Source: Sphingopyxis sp. FD7
GTDB taxonomy: Bacteria; Pseudomonadota; Alphaproteobacteria; Sphingomonadales; Sphingomonadaceae
Assembly (NCBI RefSeq): GCF_003609835.1
Contig: NZ_AP017898.1
Coordinates: 2,666,001-2,730,000 of the forward strand
DNA length: 64,000 bases
Reading direction: 5' to 3'
Shown here: piece after piece, positions 1 through 8,487 of the stretch
Layout of the letters: the number at the start of each line of letters is the position of its first letter
Position numbering within the stretch: position 1 is the stretch's first letter
The notes under the pieces: model-generated
The model's input: only the letters and a program-made list of their open reading frames with translations
What the model was told of the DNA's origin: nothing
The model's database searches: none
Position numbers and translations under genes: made by a program

Positions 1-484
1 TGATCGCGTCGGCGCCATAGGTGGTCACCGCCGCGCCGGTCAGCGCATCGACGCGCTCGATCAGCGCGAGCGGGATGTTGTTGAGGTCGACGCGGCCGTT
101 GACGTCCGACGGCGCAACGCGGTTGCCGTTCAGCAGCACGATGTTGCGGATCGAACCGAGACCGCGAAGGTCGACGTACGACGCACCGCCGTTACCGTTG
201 TTGACCGCCGAACCGATGTTGGCGACGACACCCGGCAGTTCGCGCAGAACCTCTTCGGCGACGTTCGACTGCTTCAGCTCGATCGTGTCGGCGGTCGTGA
301 CGTTGACCGGCGTCGACTGTTCGAGGTTCGGGTTGCGGATCAGCGTGCCGGTGACAACGATTTCGCTGCTGCCGGTAGCGCCTTCCTCGGCGTCCTGCGC
401 ATAGGCAGGAGCCGAAACCAGGGCGACGCTCAGCACGAGCGGCGCAGCACCCAGTTTCAGCTTGGAATAGTGGGTTTTCTTCAC
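1..484 (-). CDS. TonB-dependent receptor, N-terminal part (cut by window edge)
   Basis: The visible 161 residues are the start of an outer-membrane TonB-dependent receptor. A basic N-terminus (VKKTHYSKLKLG) and a hydrophobic stretch ending in APAYA-QDAEE make a Sec signal peptide of about 30 residues. After it come the segment EIVVTGTLIRNPN and a plug domain (STPVNVTTADTIELKQ, EEVLRELPGVV, YVDLRGLGSIRNIVLLNG). The pattern VDLRGLG...VLLNGNRV is typical of sphingomonad receptors. The start is a GTG with AAGGGA eight bases upstream; no ATG fits. The barrel and so the substrate class lie outside the window. No transporter or polysaccharide gene is next to it, so the ligand cannot be guessed. Confidence 0.88.
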   Translation of the reverse strand, partial: MKKTHYSKLKLGAAPLVLSVALVSAPAYAQDAEEGATGSSEIVVTGTLIRNPNLEQSTPVNVTTADTIELKQSNVAEEVLRELPGVVANIGSAVNNGNGGASYVDLRGLGSIRNIVLLNGNRVAPSDVNGRVDLNNIPLALIERVDALTGAAVTTYGADAI

Positions 485-758
485 AGTGCAGTCCCTTGCT
501 ACTGGTGGATTGAACTACCCGGACCCTGTTGCGGCGGACCAAAGCCGACGCGTGCAGATGCCCCGATAGGGTGCGGGATGACCCCTCGTTCAGTTCGAGT
601 AAAGGAAATTTGCCCAGCTAACCGCGGTTTCGCGGCGCATTGTGACGTATTTGCAACATCCGCCGAAAGCCGCGACACACAAGATGCCACGCGGCCGTAT
701 TTCGCGACATATTGTTTCAATGGTTACGATTTCACGGCGCGGTCGCCGCGATCGGGGG
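485..758. other. Intergenic leader of the TonB receptor
   Basis: About 270 bases lie between the receptor start and the end of the M23 peptidase gene; both genes read leftward. The stretch must hold the receptor promoter and leader. I see several AT-richer patches but no convincing -35/-10 pair and no clear riboswitch fold. Confidence 0.4.
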
Positions 759-1670
759 TCAATCGCCGATCGGTCCCGCGAGCTTGCCGGGGTCGAGCCG
801 CTTGCCCCGCCACGTCAGCCCCCAGTGCATGTGCGGCCCCGTCGCGCGCCCGGTGCGGCCGACGGTGCCCAGCCTTTGCCCCTGCACGACACGATCGCCG
901 ACCTTCACGTCGAGCCGCTGGCAATGGAGGAAGGCGCTCGACAGCCCCATGCCGTGATCGACGATCAGCAGATGGCCCTCCAGCGTGAAGGGCGTCTCGG
1001 CGGCGAGCGTGACCACCCCGTCGGCCGGCGCGACGAAGGGCGTTCCCGCGGGGACCGCGATGTCGGTGCCGCTGTGATAGGCGCCCGCCTTGCCCCGATA
1101 GATGCGCTGCGCCCCGAAAAAGCCCGACAATCGCCCCGTCACCGGCCAGCGGAACGCCTGCCGCCAGCCGTCCGATTCGACCGCCTTCGCACGCGCCGCC
1201 GCGATCGCCGCCAGTTCGGCGGGGCGGCGGCGCGCGAAATCGGCGTCGCTCGTTGCGCCGCCGCGCCAGGGCGCATCCACATGCTCGATTCGCCAGCGTC
1301 CCGCGGCGACCGCGATCGGCCGCACGATACGCTGCCCGTCGGCAAAGGTCGCGACCAGCTCGGCCTCGGTCCCCGCATCGCGATCGAAGCCGAGCAGGAA
1401 AGCCCCGTCGCGCGCCACCGGGACCGGCGCGCCGTCCAAGGTCAGGCTGCGCACGCCGGGCGACGCGCGCCCGGTGATGACGGCGCCCTGTTCGGCGGCG
1501 CCCGTCAGGACGAGATCATGGCGCACCCGCTGGGGCGGCGGCGGTGCGGGAACGGGCGGCGCAGCGGGCGGCGGCGCGGGACGGCTTTCGCGCTCCGCCA
1601 CGGGAACGCAGGCTGCCGTCGCCAACAGCGCGACGACCGCACCGCGGCGCCAGTGCGTCCACAAGCTCAT
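759..1670 (-). CDS. M23 family metallopeptidase, lipoprotein
   Basis: A 303-residue predicted murein endopeptidase. The start chosen gives a lipoprotein signal (MSLWTHWRRG, then LLATAAC), so Cys-22 would be lipidated. A Pro-rich linker and a small beta-rich region precede the LytM domain in the C-terminal 130 residues. There HSGTDIAVPAGTPFVAP, the VDHG segment and GPHMHWGL are the zinc and catalytic elements (HxxxD and HxH), so the enzyme looks active. The ATG overlaps the stop of the upstream DUF2093 gene as ATGA, so the two are probably translationally coupled in an xseA-DUF2093-peptidase operon. An alternative upstream start would destroy the lipobox and is unlikely. Confidence 0.88.
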   Translation of the reverse strand: MSLWTHWRRGAVVALLATAACVPVAERESRPAPPPAAPPVPAPPPPQRVRHDLVLTGAAEQGAVITGRASPGVRSLTLDGAPVPVARDGAFLLGFDRDAGTEAELVATFADGQRIVRPIAVAAGRWRIEHVDAPWRGGATSDADFARRRPAELAAIAAARAKAVESDGWRQAFRWPVTGRLSGFFGAQRIYRGKAGAYHSGTDIAVPAGTPFVAPADGVVTLAAETPFTLEGHLLIVDHGMGLSSAFLHCQRLDVKVGDRVVQGQRLGTVGRTGRATGPHMHWGLTWRGKRLDPGKLAGPIGD

Positions 1671-1879
1671 TCCGTGCGCGCGGCGTCCAGTTCCGCCTGC
1701 ACCGATATCGCCGCGCTCGCATAGGCTTCCTGCCGCGCCACCGACCAGTAGCGAAGCTCGTCGAGCCCGATCGGCACGCCGGTCACCGCGCACAGCACAT
1801 GGTCGCCGGGCGCCAGCACGCGAAAGCCGTTCGGCCCATAGTGGAGGCGGGCAAGGCGGTTACGGCTGGCGATCAACAT
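1667..1879 (-). CDS. DUF2093 family protein
   Basis: A 70-residue protein matching the short alphaproteobacterial DUF2093 family, of unknown function. The family signature is clear: RLHYGPNGFRVLAPGDHVLCAVTG followed by IGLDELRYWSVARQEAY. No signal peptide or membrane segment is present, so it is probably cytosolic. It sits 77 bases downstream of xseA and its stop overlaps the start of the M23 lipoprotein. The conserved CAVTG and YW segments suggest a small folded domain, but nothing here shows what it does. Confidence 0.82.
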   Translation of the reverse strand: MLIASRNRLARLHYGPNGFRVLAPGDHVLCAVTGVPIGLDELRYWSVARQEAYASAAISVQAELDAARTE

Positions 1880-1956
1880 GGCGCATATATCCGGTGAGCG
1901 GGGGAGGGTTGGCGGCGACTATAGCAGGATCGCCCGCGCGAGCCACCCCTGCGCGC

Positions 1957-3384
1957 TCAGAACAGCTCGCCCTGCCCCGCTTTCGGCGCAGACGGCGATG
2001 CCTTGCGCGCCGGGCGCGGTCCAGACGATGGCGCCGGATCACCCCCCTCCCCGACCGTCACGGGCAGCTCGCCGTCGGCGAACTGGAGCCGCAGATGCCC
2101 CGCGTCGCGCGCCTTCGCCGCGCTGGTCACGATCGCTCCGCCAGCATCGCGCACCATCGCATAGCCGCGCGACAAGAGTGCGCGCGGGTCGAGCGAGGCG
2201 AGCAGGCGCCCCAGCCCGTCGAGCTTCGCGCGGTCGCGGTCCCACGCGCGCGCAAGCAGGGCCGGGCGCAGCGCCGCGCCGCGCGCGCCAAGCCGCTCGC
2301 CCAGCATCGCCAGCCGCTGCCTTTGTCCGCGGCCCAGCCGCTCGCCGACATCGTCGAGCCGCTGGCGCTGCGGCGCATAGAGCGCGTCGCGCCGCGGCAG
2401 GTGCCGCGCGAGCGCCGTCAGCCGCTCGCCCCGCAAAGCCTGCTGCCGGTTCGCGGCGCCGATCATCCGCCCGCCCCACGTCGCCAGCTGCGCTTGCAGT
2501 TCGGCGCGCACCGGCACCGCCATCTCGGCGGCGGCGGTCGGCGTCGGCGCGCGCATATCGGCGGCATAGTCGGCGAGCGTCACGTCGGTTTCATGCCCCA
2601 CCGCGCTGATCGTCGGGATGCGGCAATCGGCGATCGCGCGCACGACGACCTCCTCGTTGAACGCCCACAGATCCTCGATCGACCCGCCGCCGCGCGCGAC
2701 GATCACCAGGTCGGGGCGGGCTACCTTCCCGCCGGGCGCGAGCGCGTCGAAACCGCGAATCGCCGCCGCGACCTGCGCCGCGGCGCCTTCGCCCTGCACG
2801 AGCACCGGCCAGACGATCACATGGCTGGGGCAGCGGTCGGCGAGGCGGTGGAGAATGTCGCGGATCACCGCGCCGGTGGGGGAGGTCACGACGCCGATCG
2901 TGCGCGGCAGATAGGGAAGCGGCTGCTTTCTGTCGCGATCGAACAGCCCCTCGCCGCCCAGCCGCGCCTTCAATTTCTCGAAGAGCAGCATCAGCGCGCC
3001 TTCGCCCGCGACCTCCATGCTTTCGACGACGAGCTGATATTTGGAGCGCCCCGGATAGGTGGTGAGCTTACCCGTAGCGATCACCTCGATTCCGTCCTCG
3101 GGCCGGAAGGCGAGCCGCGCCGCCTGCCCCTTCCACATCACCATGTCGATGAGGGCATTGTCGTCTTTCAGCGCCGCATAAAAATGCCCCGATGCCGCGC
3201 GCTTCGCCCCCGACAGCTCGCCGCGCACGCGCACGCGCGCGAAACCGTCCTCGACGGTGCGCTTGATTGCCGCCGACAATTGGCTGACGGACAGCGGCGG
3301 CACATTGTCGCCGGGCGCCGCCTCGGCTAACAGCCGCGCGTCGGTGCCGTCGCCGGGCGCCTCATCGGGAAAAGGAACTGCCAT
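1957..3384 (-). CDS. xseA: Exodeoxyribonuclease VII large subunit
   Basis: A 475-residue XseA, the catalytic subunit that with XseB degrades single-stranded DNA in both directions. The N-terminal OB fold is visible ([28 protein letters not shown]). The central catalytic region shows [45 protein letters not shown] and [18 protein letters not shown] basic coiled-coil region follows. The tail ends GQGELF, a possible clamp-binding peptide. The ATG at 3384-3382 is the first suitable start and lies head-to-head with purD: the two start codons overlap by two bases, so each upstream region is inside the other gene. No xseB is seen in the window. Confidence 0.93.
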   Translation of the reverse strand: MAVPFPDEAPGDGTDARLLAEAAPGDNVPPLSVSQLSAAIKRTVEDGFARVRVRGELSGAKRAASGHFYAALKDDNALIDMVMWKGQAARLAFRPEDGIEVIATGKLTTYPGRSKYQLVVESMEVAGEGALMLLFEKLKARLGGEGLFDRDRKQPLPYLPRTIGVVTSPTGAVIRDILHRLADRCPSHVIVWPVLVQGEGAAAQVAAAIRGFDALAPGGKVARPDLVIVARGGGSIEDLWAFNEEVVVRAIADCRIPTISAVGHETDVTLADYAADMRAPTPTAAAEMAVPVRAELQAQLATWGGRMIGAANRQQALRGERLTALARHLPRRDALYAPQRQRLDDVGERLGRGQRQRLAMLGERLGARGAALRPALLARAWDRDRAKLDGLGRLLASLDPRALLSRGYAMVRDAGGAIVTSAAKARDAGHLRLQFADGELPVTVGEGGDPAPSSGPRPARKASPSAPKAGQGELF

Positions 3385-4660
3385 GAATATCCTGCTCATC
3401 GGGTCGGGGGGCCGCGAACATGCGTTGAGCTGGCAACTGGCACAATCGCCAAGCTGCGCCAAGCTCTATGCCGCGCCGGGCAACCCGGGAATCGAACTCC
3501 ACGCCGAATGCGTGCCGATCGCCGCCGACGATCTCGATGGCCTGATCGTCTTCGTGCGCGCGCACGCGATCGACTTCGTCGTCGTCGGTCCCGAAGCGCC
3601 GCTCGTCGCGGGCCTTGCCGACCGGCTGCGCGCCATCGGCGTGTCGGTCTTCGGTCCCTCGGCCGCCGCGGCGCGACTCGAAGGGTCAAAGGGCTTTACC
3701 AAGGATCTGTGTGCGCGCGCGGGCATCCCCACCGCCGTCTATGTCCGCTGCACCGGCGCCGACGAAGCGCTTGCCGCCCTCGACCGCTTTGCGATTCCCG
3801 TGGTCATCAAGGCCGACGGCCTCGCCGCGGGCAAGGGTGTCGTCATCGCCGAAACGCGCGCCGACGCCGAGGCGGCGATCGCCGACATGTTCGCCGGCGC
3901 CTTCGGCGGCGCGGGCGCTGAGGTGGTGATCGAGGAATATATGACCGGCGAGGAGGCGAGCTTCTTCGCGCTCTCCGACGGCCAGGACGTGATCGCCTTT
4001 GGCAGCGCGCAGGACCACAAGCGCGTCGGCGACGGCGATACCGGCCCGAACACCGGCGGCATGGGCGCCTACAGCCCCGCCCCCGTGCTCACCCCCGATC
4101 TCGAAGCCGCGGTGATGGACCGCATCATCCGCCCGACGGTGGGGACGCTCGCCGCCGACGGCACGCCCTATGTCGGCGTCCTCTTTGCCGGGCTGATGCT
4201 CACCGCCGACGGGCCGAAGCTCATCGAATATAATTGCCGTTTCGGCGATCCCGAATGCCAGGTGCTGATGATGCGCTTCCGCGGCGATCTTGCCGCGCTG
4301 CTCCACGCCGCCGCGACGGGCGCGCTCGCCGCGGCCGAACCGCCCGCCTTTTTGCACGACTATGCGCTCACCGTCGTGATGGCGGCCAAAGGCTATCCGG
4401 GCGCCCCCGAAAAAGGCGGCGCGATACGCCGCATCGCCGATGCCGAGGCGGGGGGCGTGCGCGTCTTCCACGCCGGCACCGCGCGCGAGGATCGCACGCT
4501 CGTCGCCGCGGGCGGGCGCGTGCTGAATGTCACCGCGACGGGAAAAAGCGTGACCGAGGCGCAGACGCGCGCCTATGCCGCGCTCGACCGGATCGACTTT
4601 CCGACCGGCTTCTGCCGCCGCGACATCGGCTGGCGCGAAGTCGCGCGCGAGGCGAAATAA
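3383..4660 (+). CDS. purD: Phosphoribosylamine-glycine ligase
   Basis: A full-length 425-residue GARS, which joins phosphoribosylamine and glycine using ATP in purine synthesis. It starts [17 protein letters not shown], the classic PurD N-terminus. The ATP-grasp part has [26 protein letters not shown] and [18 protein letters not shown], and later [11 protein letters not shown] binds metal. GGAA lies seven bases before the ATG, inside xseA coding sequence. The gene is divergent from xseA with overlapping start codons. No other pur gene is adjacent, as is usual for scattered purine genes in alphaproteobacteria. Confidence 0.96.
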   Translation: MNILLIGSGGREHALSWQLAQSPSCAKLYAAPGNPGIELHAECVPIAADDLDGLIVFVRAHAIDFVVVGPEAPLVAGLADRLRAIGVSVFGPSAAAARLEGSKGFTKDLCARAGIPTAVYVRCTGADEALAALDRFAIPVVIKADGLAAGKGVVIAETRADAEAAIADMFAGAFGGAGAEVVIEEYMTGEEASFFALSDGQDVIAFGSAQDHKRVGDGDTGPNTGGMGAYSPAPVLTPDLEAAVMDRIIRPTVGTLAADGTPYVGVLFAGLMLTADGPKLIEYNCRFGDPECQVLMMRFRGDLAALLHAAATGALAAAEPPAFLHDYALTVVMAAKGYPGAPEKGGAIRRIADAEAGGVRVFHAGTAREDRTLVAAGGRVLNVTATGKSVTEAQTRAYAALDRIDFPTGFCRRDIGWREVAREAK

Positions 4661-4749
4661 TCCGTCTCGTTCCGCCCGGTCGAAACCGGCCAGGACTGGA
4701 CGCGAGGATCGCGCGCGCATAATCTGGCCCGCAAAACAGGGAGATCGTG

Positions 4750-5457
4750 ATGACCTGGCTTCAGGAAAACTGGATGATTGCGGTCGTCGGCCTCGTCGTG
4801 GCCGTCGCGCTGCTCTGGTGGCTGTTCGGCCGCGCCAGGCCTGCCGAGGTCGCGCCGCCGACCATCGAACCGGCCAAGCCCGCCAAGCCGCTCGAACCGG
4901 CAAAGCCCGACATCATCGCCGCCGAACCCGCGCGCTTCAAGCCGATCGAGCCCAAACCGGCACCCGTCGCGCCCGCGCCGCCGCCAGCGCCCGGACCCGC
5001 CGCCACGCCGCCCCCGGCCCCTGTGGCCGAGGCGCCGACCAAGCCCGCCGCCAAGCCCAAACCGGCGGCAAAGAAGACGGCAACCAAAGCCCCGGCCGCG
5101 AAAGCCACGGTGAAAAAGGCCGCGGCCAAACCGCCAGCCGACGCCGCGGCAATTCCCGCCGAGCCGACCGTCCCGCCGCCGCCTGCACCTGCGCCAACGG
5201 TCGCCAAGGCCGACAATCTACAACTGCTGAAGGGCGTCGGCCCCAAGCTCGTCGTCCTGCTGAACGGCCTCGGCGTTACGCGTTTTCAGCAGATCGCGGA
5301 GTGGACCGACGCCGACATCGCGCGCATCGACGCGCAGCTCGGCGCCTTCCAGGGCCGCATCGCGCGCGACAATCTCGTCGACCAGGCCAGCTATCTCGCG
5401 CGCGGCGACAAGGCCGGGTTCGAGGCGAAATATGGCGCGCTGGGAGGCGAGCTTTAA
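4750..5457 (+). CDS. Membrane-anchored helix-hairpin-helix protein
   Basis: A 235-residue protein of unknown role. One N-terminal transmembrane helix (residues about 9-27, IAVVGLVVAVALLWWLFG) is followed by a linker of about 130 residues rich in Pro, Ala and Lys (PAKPAKP, AAKKTATKAPAAK). The C-terminal 70 residues carry an HhH-type fold beginning DNLQLLKGVGPKLVVLLNGL, like the nuclease-like HhH domains attached to respiratory or ribosomal proteins in alphaproteobacteria. The ATG is preferred over the GTG one codon earlier, because AGGGAG is six bases before it. The lysine-rich linker and HhH suggest nucleic-acid contact near the membrane; that is inference. Confidence 0.7.
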   Translation: MTWLQENWMIAVVGLVVAVALLWWLFGRARPAEVAPPTIEPAKPAKPLEPAKPDIIAAEPARFKPIEPKPAPVAPAPPPAPGPAATPPPAPVAEAPTKPAAKPKPAAKKTATKAPAAKATVKKAAAKPPADAAAIPAEPTVPPPPAPAPTVAKADNLQLLKGVGPKLVVLLNGLGVTRFQQIAEWTDADIARIDAQLGAFQGRIARDNLVDQASYLARGDKAGFEAKYGALGGEL

Positions 5458-5493
5458 GGGCAGGTTTCGACCGGTAGTTGCCCTCAACTTTAT

Positions 5494-5571
5494 CGTCATC
5501 CCGGCGAAGGCCGGGATCTCACCCTATCGGTTTGCCGCACCGGCGAGATCCCGGCCTGCGCCGGGATGACG
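5494..5571. repeat. Dispersed inverted repeat, family A copy 1
   Basis: Two 27-base arms (starting CGTCATCCCGGCGAAGG and ending GCCGGGATGACG) pair with one mismatch around a 24-base loop. The same element recurs at 18533-18610 and 23515-23592. It follows the HhH protein gene and could terminate its transcript. Confidence 0.85.
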
Positions 5572-5657
5572 GATAAGGGAAAGGCAGGAATCCACCCCAA
5601 AACCGCCGCCTCAAAAAAGCCTTTCCTACACAGCTCCGCTATGCTCCAAACTCGTGA

Positions 5658-6086
5658 ATGGACCCCACACCCCCCGCCCCGCCGCTGCTCGCCGGCACCA
5701 GCCTCGCCTTCCACCCCGTCGCGCAGCAGCGCAAGCGCGCCGACGGCTGGACGCCCGAGGTGCAGCAATGCTTCATCCGCGCGCTCGAAGCGATGGGTTC
5801 GGTCGGACAGGCGGCCCGCGCAGTGGGGATGGGCCGCCGCTCCGCCTATCGCCTGCGCGAACGCCCCGATGCCGCGAGTTTCGCGGCCGCGTGGGACCGC
5901 GCCATCGCCATGGGGCGAATGCGGCAATTCGACTATGCGATGGACCGCGCGATCAACGGCATCACCACGGTCCGCATATTGCGTGGCGGTGCGATCGACG
6001 TCACCGGCGGACCCGACATGGCCATTGTCCATTCGGCGCTGCGCGAGGATGCGGCACCGCTTAAAGCCACAAAGGACACAGTTTGA
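5658..6086 (+). CDS. Orphan helix-turn-helix protein, terminase-small-subunit-like
   Basis: A 142-residue protein. After a Pro-rich start, residues about 28-75 form an HTH resembling phage terminase small subunits and transposase N-termini: ADGWTPEVQQCFIRALEAMG, then VGQAARAVGMGRRSAYRLRE. The rest (AWDRAIAMGRMRQFDYAMDR) is helical. Similar stand-alone proteins are common in sphingomonad chromosomes as far as I recall. No phage, integrase or transposase gene is near, so a DNA-binding or regulatory role is as likely as a phage remnant. Its 3' end forms half of a hairpin shared with the convergent CorC-type gene. Confidence 0.6.
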   Translation: MDPTPPAPPLLAGTSLAFHPVAQQRKRADGWTPEVQQCFIRALEAMGSVGQAARAVGMGRRSAYRLRERPDAASFAAAWDRAIAMGRMRQFDYAMDRAINGITTVRILRGGAIDVTGGPDMAIVHSALREDAAPLKATKDTV

Positions 6087-6118
6087 GTGCGCACGTGCGG
6101 GGCTTTTGTGGCTTTAAG
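6060..6118. terminator. Bidirectional hairpin between convergent genes
   Basis: CTTAAAGCCACAAAG is mirrored by CTTTTGTGGCTTTAAG about 30 bases later, with a small GTGCGCAC palindrome in the loop. The left arm includes the last codons of the HTH gene, and the right arm ends seven bases from the stop of the leftward CorC-type gene. It can serve both transcripts. Confidence 0.6.
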
Positions 6119-6124
6119 CCCGGC

Positions 6125-7447
6125 CTATTCGGCCTCCGCCCCTTTCGGCTTGCGGACTTCGGTAACGAGCAGCTTGTCGATCTTGCGCCCGTCCATGTCG
6201 ATAATCTCGAACTTCCAGCCCTTGTCGGTGAAGCTTTCGCCCTCTTCGGGCAGATGTTTCAGGATCGCGAGCGCGTGGCCCGCCGCGGTGGCATAGTCGC
6301 GATCGTCGGCCAGCTCGATCCCCAGTCGCTCGGCCATCTGGTCGGCGGGCATCGCCCCGGCGATCAGCAGGCTGCCGTCATCGCGCTCGACCACGAAAGG
6401 TTCGCTGCCGATGTCCTGGTCCGACGCAAATTCGCCCGCGATCGCCGAGAGCAGGTCGGCCGGCGTCACCAGCCCGTCGAAATGGCCATATTCGTCGTGG
6501 ACGAGCAGCATCGGGACTTCGGCGACGCGCAGGGCTTCGAGCGCGTCCATCGCGTCGATCTGGTCGTGGATGACCTTGGCCGGACGCATCAGCTGTTCCA
6601 GATCGAGCGTCTGCCCGGCGAACAGCGCCGCGGCGATGTCGCGCGCCTGCACCACCCCCGCAATCTCGTCGACCGACCCCCGCGCGACGGGCAGGCGGCT
6701 GTGCGGCGTTTCGAGCAGCCGGTCGCGCAGCGCGCGCGCGTCGAGCGACATATCGATCCAGTCGACATCCTTGCGCGGCGTCATCACCTCGCGCACCGGC
6801 CGGTCGGCAAGGCGCACGACGCCCGAAATGATCGCGCGCTCGCTTTCCTCGATCACCCCCGATTTCGACGCTTCGGCGACGATCAGATGCAGCTCCTCGG
6901 CGGTCACCCGCTCTTCCGATTCGCGGCTGAGGCCGAGCAGGCGGAACACCAGCCCCGAACTGTTGTCGAGCAGCCAGACGAGCGGCGCCGCGATGCGCGA
7001 CAGCCAGAACATCGGCACCGCGACAAGGATCGCGATCGGTTCCGGCGCCCGCAGCGCGAACTGTTTGGGGACAAGCTCGCCCGCGATCAGCGAGACATAG
7101 GTGGTGAGCGCGATCACCGCGGCGAACCCCGCCGCCTCGGCGGTTTCGGCATCGAGCCCCAGCCAGGCGGCGAGCCGGTCGGCGACCGGCTGGCCCAGGC
7201 TGGCGCCCGAATAGGCGCCGGTAAGCACGCCGATCAGCGTGATGCCGACCTGTACCGTCGACAGGAAGCGGCCGGGGTCCGACGCCAGCTGGCGCGCGAT
7301 CTTCGCGCCGCGGCTGCCGCGCTTTTCGGCCGCCTGCAACCGCGGCTGCCGCGCTGACACGATCGCCAGTTCGGACATGGCGAACAGGCCGTTGAAGAGG
7401 ATGAGGATCGCGATGATCGCGACGTCGGACCAGGGAAAAGGGGTCAT
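6125..7447 (-). CDS. CNNM/CorC-type membrane protein with CBS domains
   Basis: A 440-residue protein of the HlyC/CorC family, often labelled hemolysin but best linked to magnesium or other cation handling. The N-terminal DUF21 domain holds several membrane helices (AIIAILILFNGLFAMSELAI, VALTTYVSLIAGELVPKQ). A CBS pair follows (REVMTPRKDVDWIDM, HSRLPVARG, EVPMLLVHDEYGHFDGLVT). The C-terminal CorC_HlyC domain is about 80 residues (IAGAMPADQMAERLG, GWKFEIIDMDGRKIDKLLV). The start MTPFPWSDVAII fits the family. The gene is alone and convergent with the HTH gene. Confidence 0.88.
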   Translation of the reverse strand: MTPFPWSDVAIIAILILFNGLFAMSELAIVSARQPRLQAAEKRGSRGAKIARQLASDPGRFLSTVQVGITLIGVLTGAYSGASLGQPVADRLAAWLGLDAETAEAAGFAAVIALTTYVSLIAGELVPKQFALRAPEPIAILVAVPMFWLSRIAAPLVWLLDNSSGLVFRLLGLSRESEERVTAEELHLIVAEASKSGVIEESERAIISGVVRLADRPVREVMTPRKDVDWIDMSLDARALRDRLLETPHSRLPVARGSVDEIAGVVQARDIAAALFAGQTLDLEQLMRPAKVIHDQIDAMDALEALRVAEVPMLLVHDEYGHFDGLVTPADLLSAIAGEFASDQDIGSEPFVVERDDGSLLIAGAMPADQMAERLGIELADDRDYATAAGHALAILKHLPEEGESFTDKGWKFEIIDMDGRKIDKLLVTEVRKPKGAEAE

Positions 7448-7575
7448 CGGGCGGCAATGCGGCGCGTCGGCGCCCGGCCCCTGTCGGCTTCGGTCATGGC
7501 TCCCTATAGGCGAAAGGCGCGGCACTGCACAATGGCGCAACGCTGAACGCCCGGCTCAGCCGCCATTCAGTCATA

Positions 7576-7589
7576 TTCTGGAACCAGAA
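7576..7589. promoter_or_regulatory. Short inverted repeat upstream of OmpA lipoprotein
   Basis: TTCTGG-AA-CCAGAA is a perfect 6-base inverted repeat about 75 bases before the start codon. The spacing fits an operator, but no family is recognised and the match may be chance. Confidence 0.25.
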
Positions 7590-7664
7590 CGCCCACCATA
7601 TGTTATCGGCAAGTAGCGGCGTGCACAGGACCAGAGGCATCCGCCCGAACAAGGGAGCGACATG

Positions 7665-8354
7665 ATGAAAAGCAGGACGACCAGGCTCGCAATTCTGACC
7701 GGTCTCGGCGCGATCGCGCTGACCGGCTGCGTCACCGATCCGGTGACCGGCGAACGCAAGATTTCCAAGGCCGCGATCGGCGGCGTCGGCGGCGCGCTCG
7801 GCGGCTATCTGCTCGGCGACCTGATCGGCGGGCGCAGCGACCGCACCGAAAAGATCGTCGGCGCGGGCATCGGCGCGGTCGCCGGCGCGGGCGTCGGCTA
7901 TTATATGGACCAGCAGGAAAAGAAGCTGCGCGAACGCACCGCGGGCACCGGCATCGACGTCGAGCGCCAGGGCGACCAGCTCGTGCTCAACATGCCCGGC
8001 GACGTCACTTTCGACTATAACAGCGCGCTCGTGAAACCGCAGTTCCGCAGCGCGCTCGACAATGTCGCCGCGACGCTCGCCGAATATCCGAGCACCTATA
8101 TCGACGTCTATGGCCACACCGATTCGACCGGCAGCGAAACCTATAACCAGGGCCTGTCCGAACGCCGCGCCGCCTCGGTCGCCGACTATCTCGCCGGCCG
8201 CGGCATCCAGCGCGCGCGGATGGCGACGCTGGGTTATGGCGAATCGCAGCTGAAATGCGCGCCCGAACGCAGCGAGGCCGATTATCAGTGCAACCGCCGC
8301 GTCGAAATCCGCATCGCGCCGGTGACGCAGGCCGACGTGAACGCGGCGGGGTAA
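7665..8354 (+). CDS. OmpA family lipoprotein (YiaD-like)
   Basis: A 229-residue outer-membrane lipoprotein. The signal ends IALTGC (Cys about 22). A glycine-zipper segment follows (AAIGGVGGALGGYLLGDLIGG, about residues 37-75), then an OmpA-C peptidoglycan-binding domain (DVTFDYNSALVKPQF, DVYGHTDSTGSETYNQGLSE, RRVEIRI). The second of two adjacent ATGs is preferred because AAGGGAG lies seven bases before it. The gene is free-standing with its own 210-base upstream gap, and is followed by a very strong inverted repeat. Confidence 0.88.
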   Translation: MKSRTTRLAILTGLGAIALTGCVTDPVTGERKISKAAIGGVGGALGGYLLGDLIGGRSDRTEKIVGAGIGAVAGAGVGYYMDQQEKKLRERTAGTGIDVERQGDQLVLNMPGDVTFDYNSALVKPQFRSALDNVAATLAEYPSTYIDVYGHTDSTGSETYNQGLSERRAASVADYLAGRGIQRARMATLGYGESQLKCAPERSEADYQCNRRVEIRIAPVTQADVNAAG

Positions 8355-8379
8355 ACGGTTTTCCGGCTAACGCCGGAAG

Positions 8380-8460
8380 CGGCACCGGCCCGCTCCCCCA
8401 CCCGGCCTCCCATAGGCTATTATCGTCGGGGAGGCCGGGTGGGGGAGCGGGCCGGTGCCG
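8380..8460. terminator. Perfect 30-base-arm inverted repeat
   Basis: The arm beginning GGCACCGGCCCGCTCCCCCA is exactly complementary to the arm ending GAGCGGGCCGGTGCC, across an 18-base loop. It sits between the convergent OmpA lipoprotein and marC genes and is the strongest hairpin in the window. There is no long T-run, so it may act as an mRNA 3'-end stabiliser as well as a terminator. Confidence 0.75.
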
Positions 8461-8487
8461 CCGCTTTCCGCGCAGCGGAAAGCGCAC

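Noticed and set aside
1102..3330. Long rightward open frame opposite xseA
   Set aside because: GC-rich antisense frame with Arg/Ala-rich low-complexity wording; xseA on the other strand is clear.
5658..6086. Prophage or mobile element remnant around the HTH gene
   Set aside because: No integrase, terminase large subunit or att-like repeats nearby; composition matches neighbours.
6125..7447. Hemolysin/virulence factor label
   Set aside because: The name is historical; DUF21-CBS-CorC layout indicates a cation-related membrane protein.
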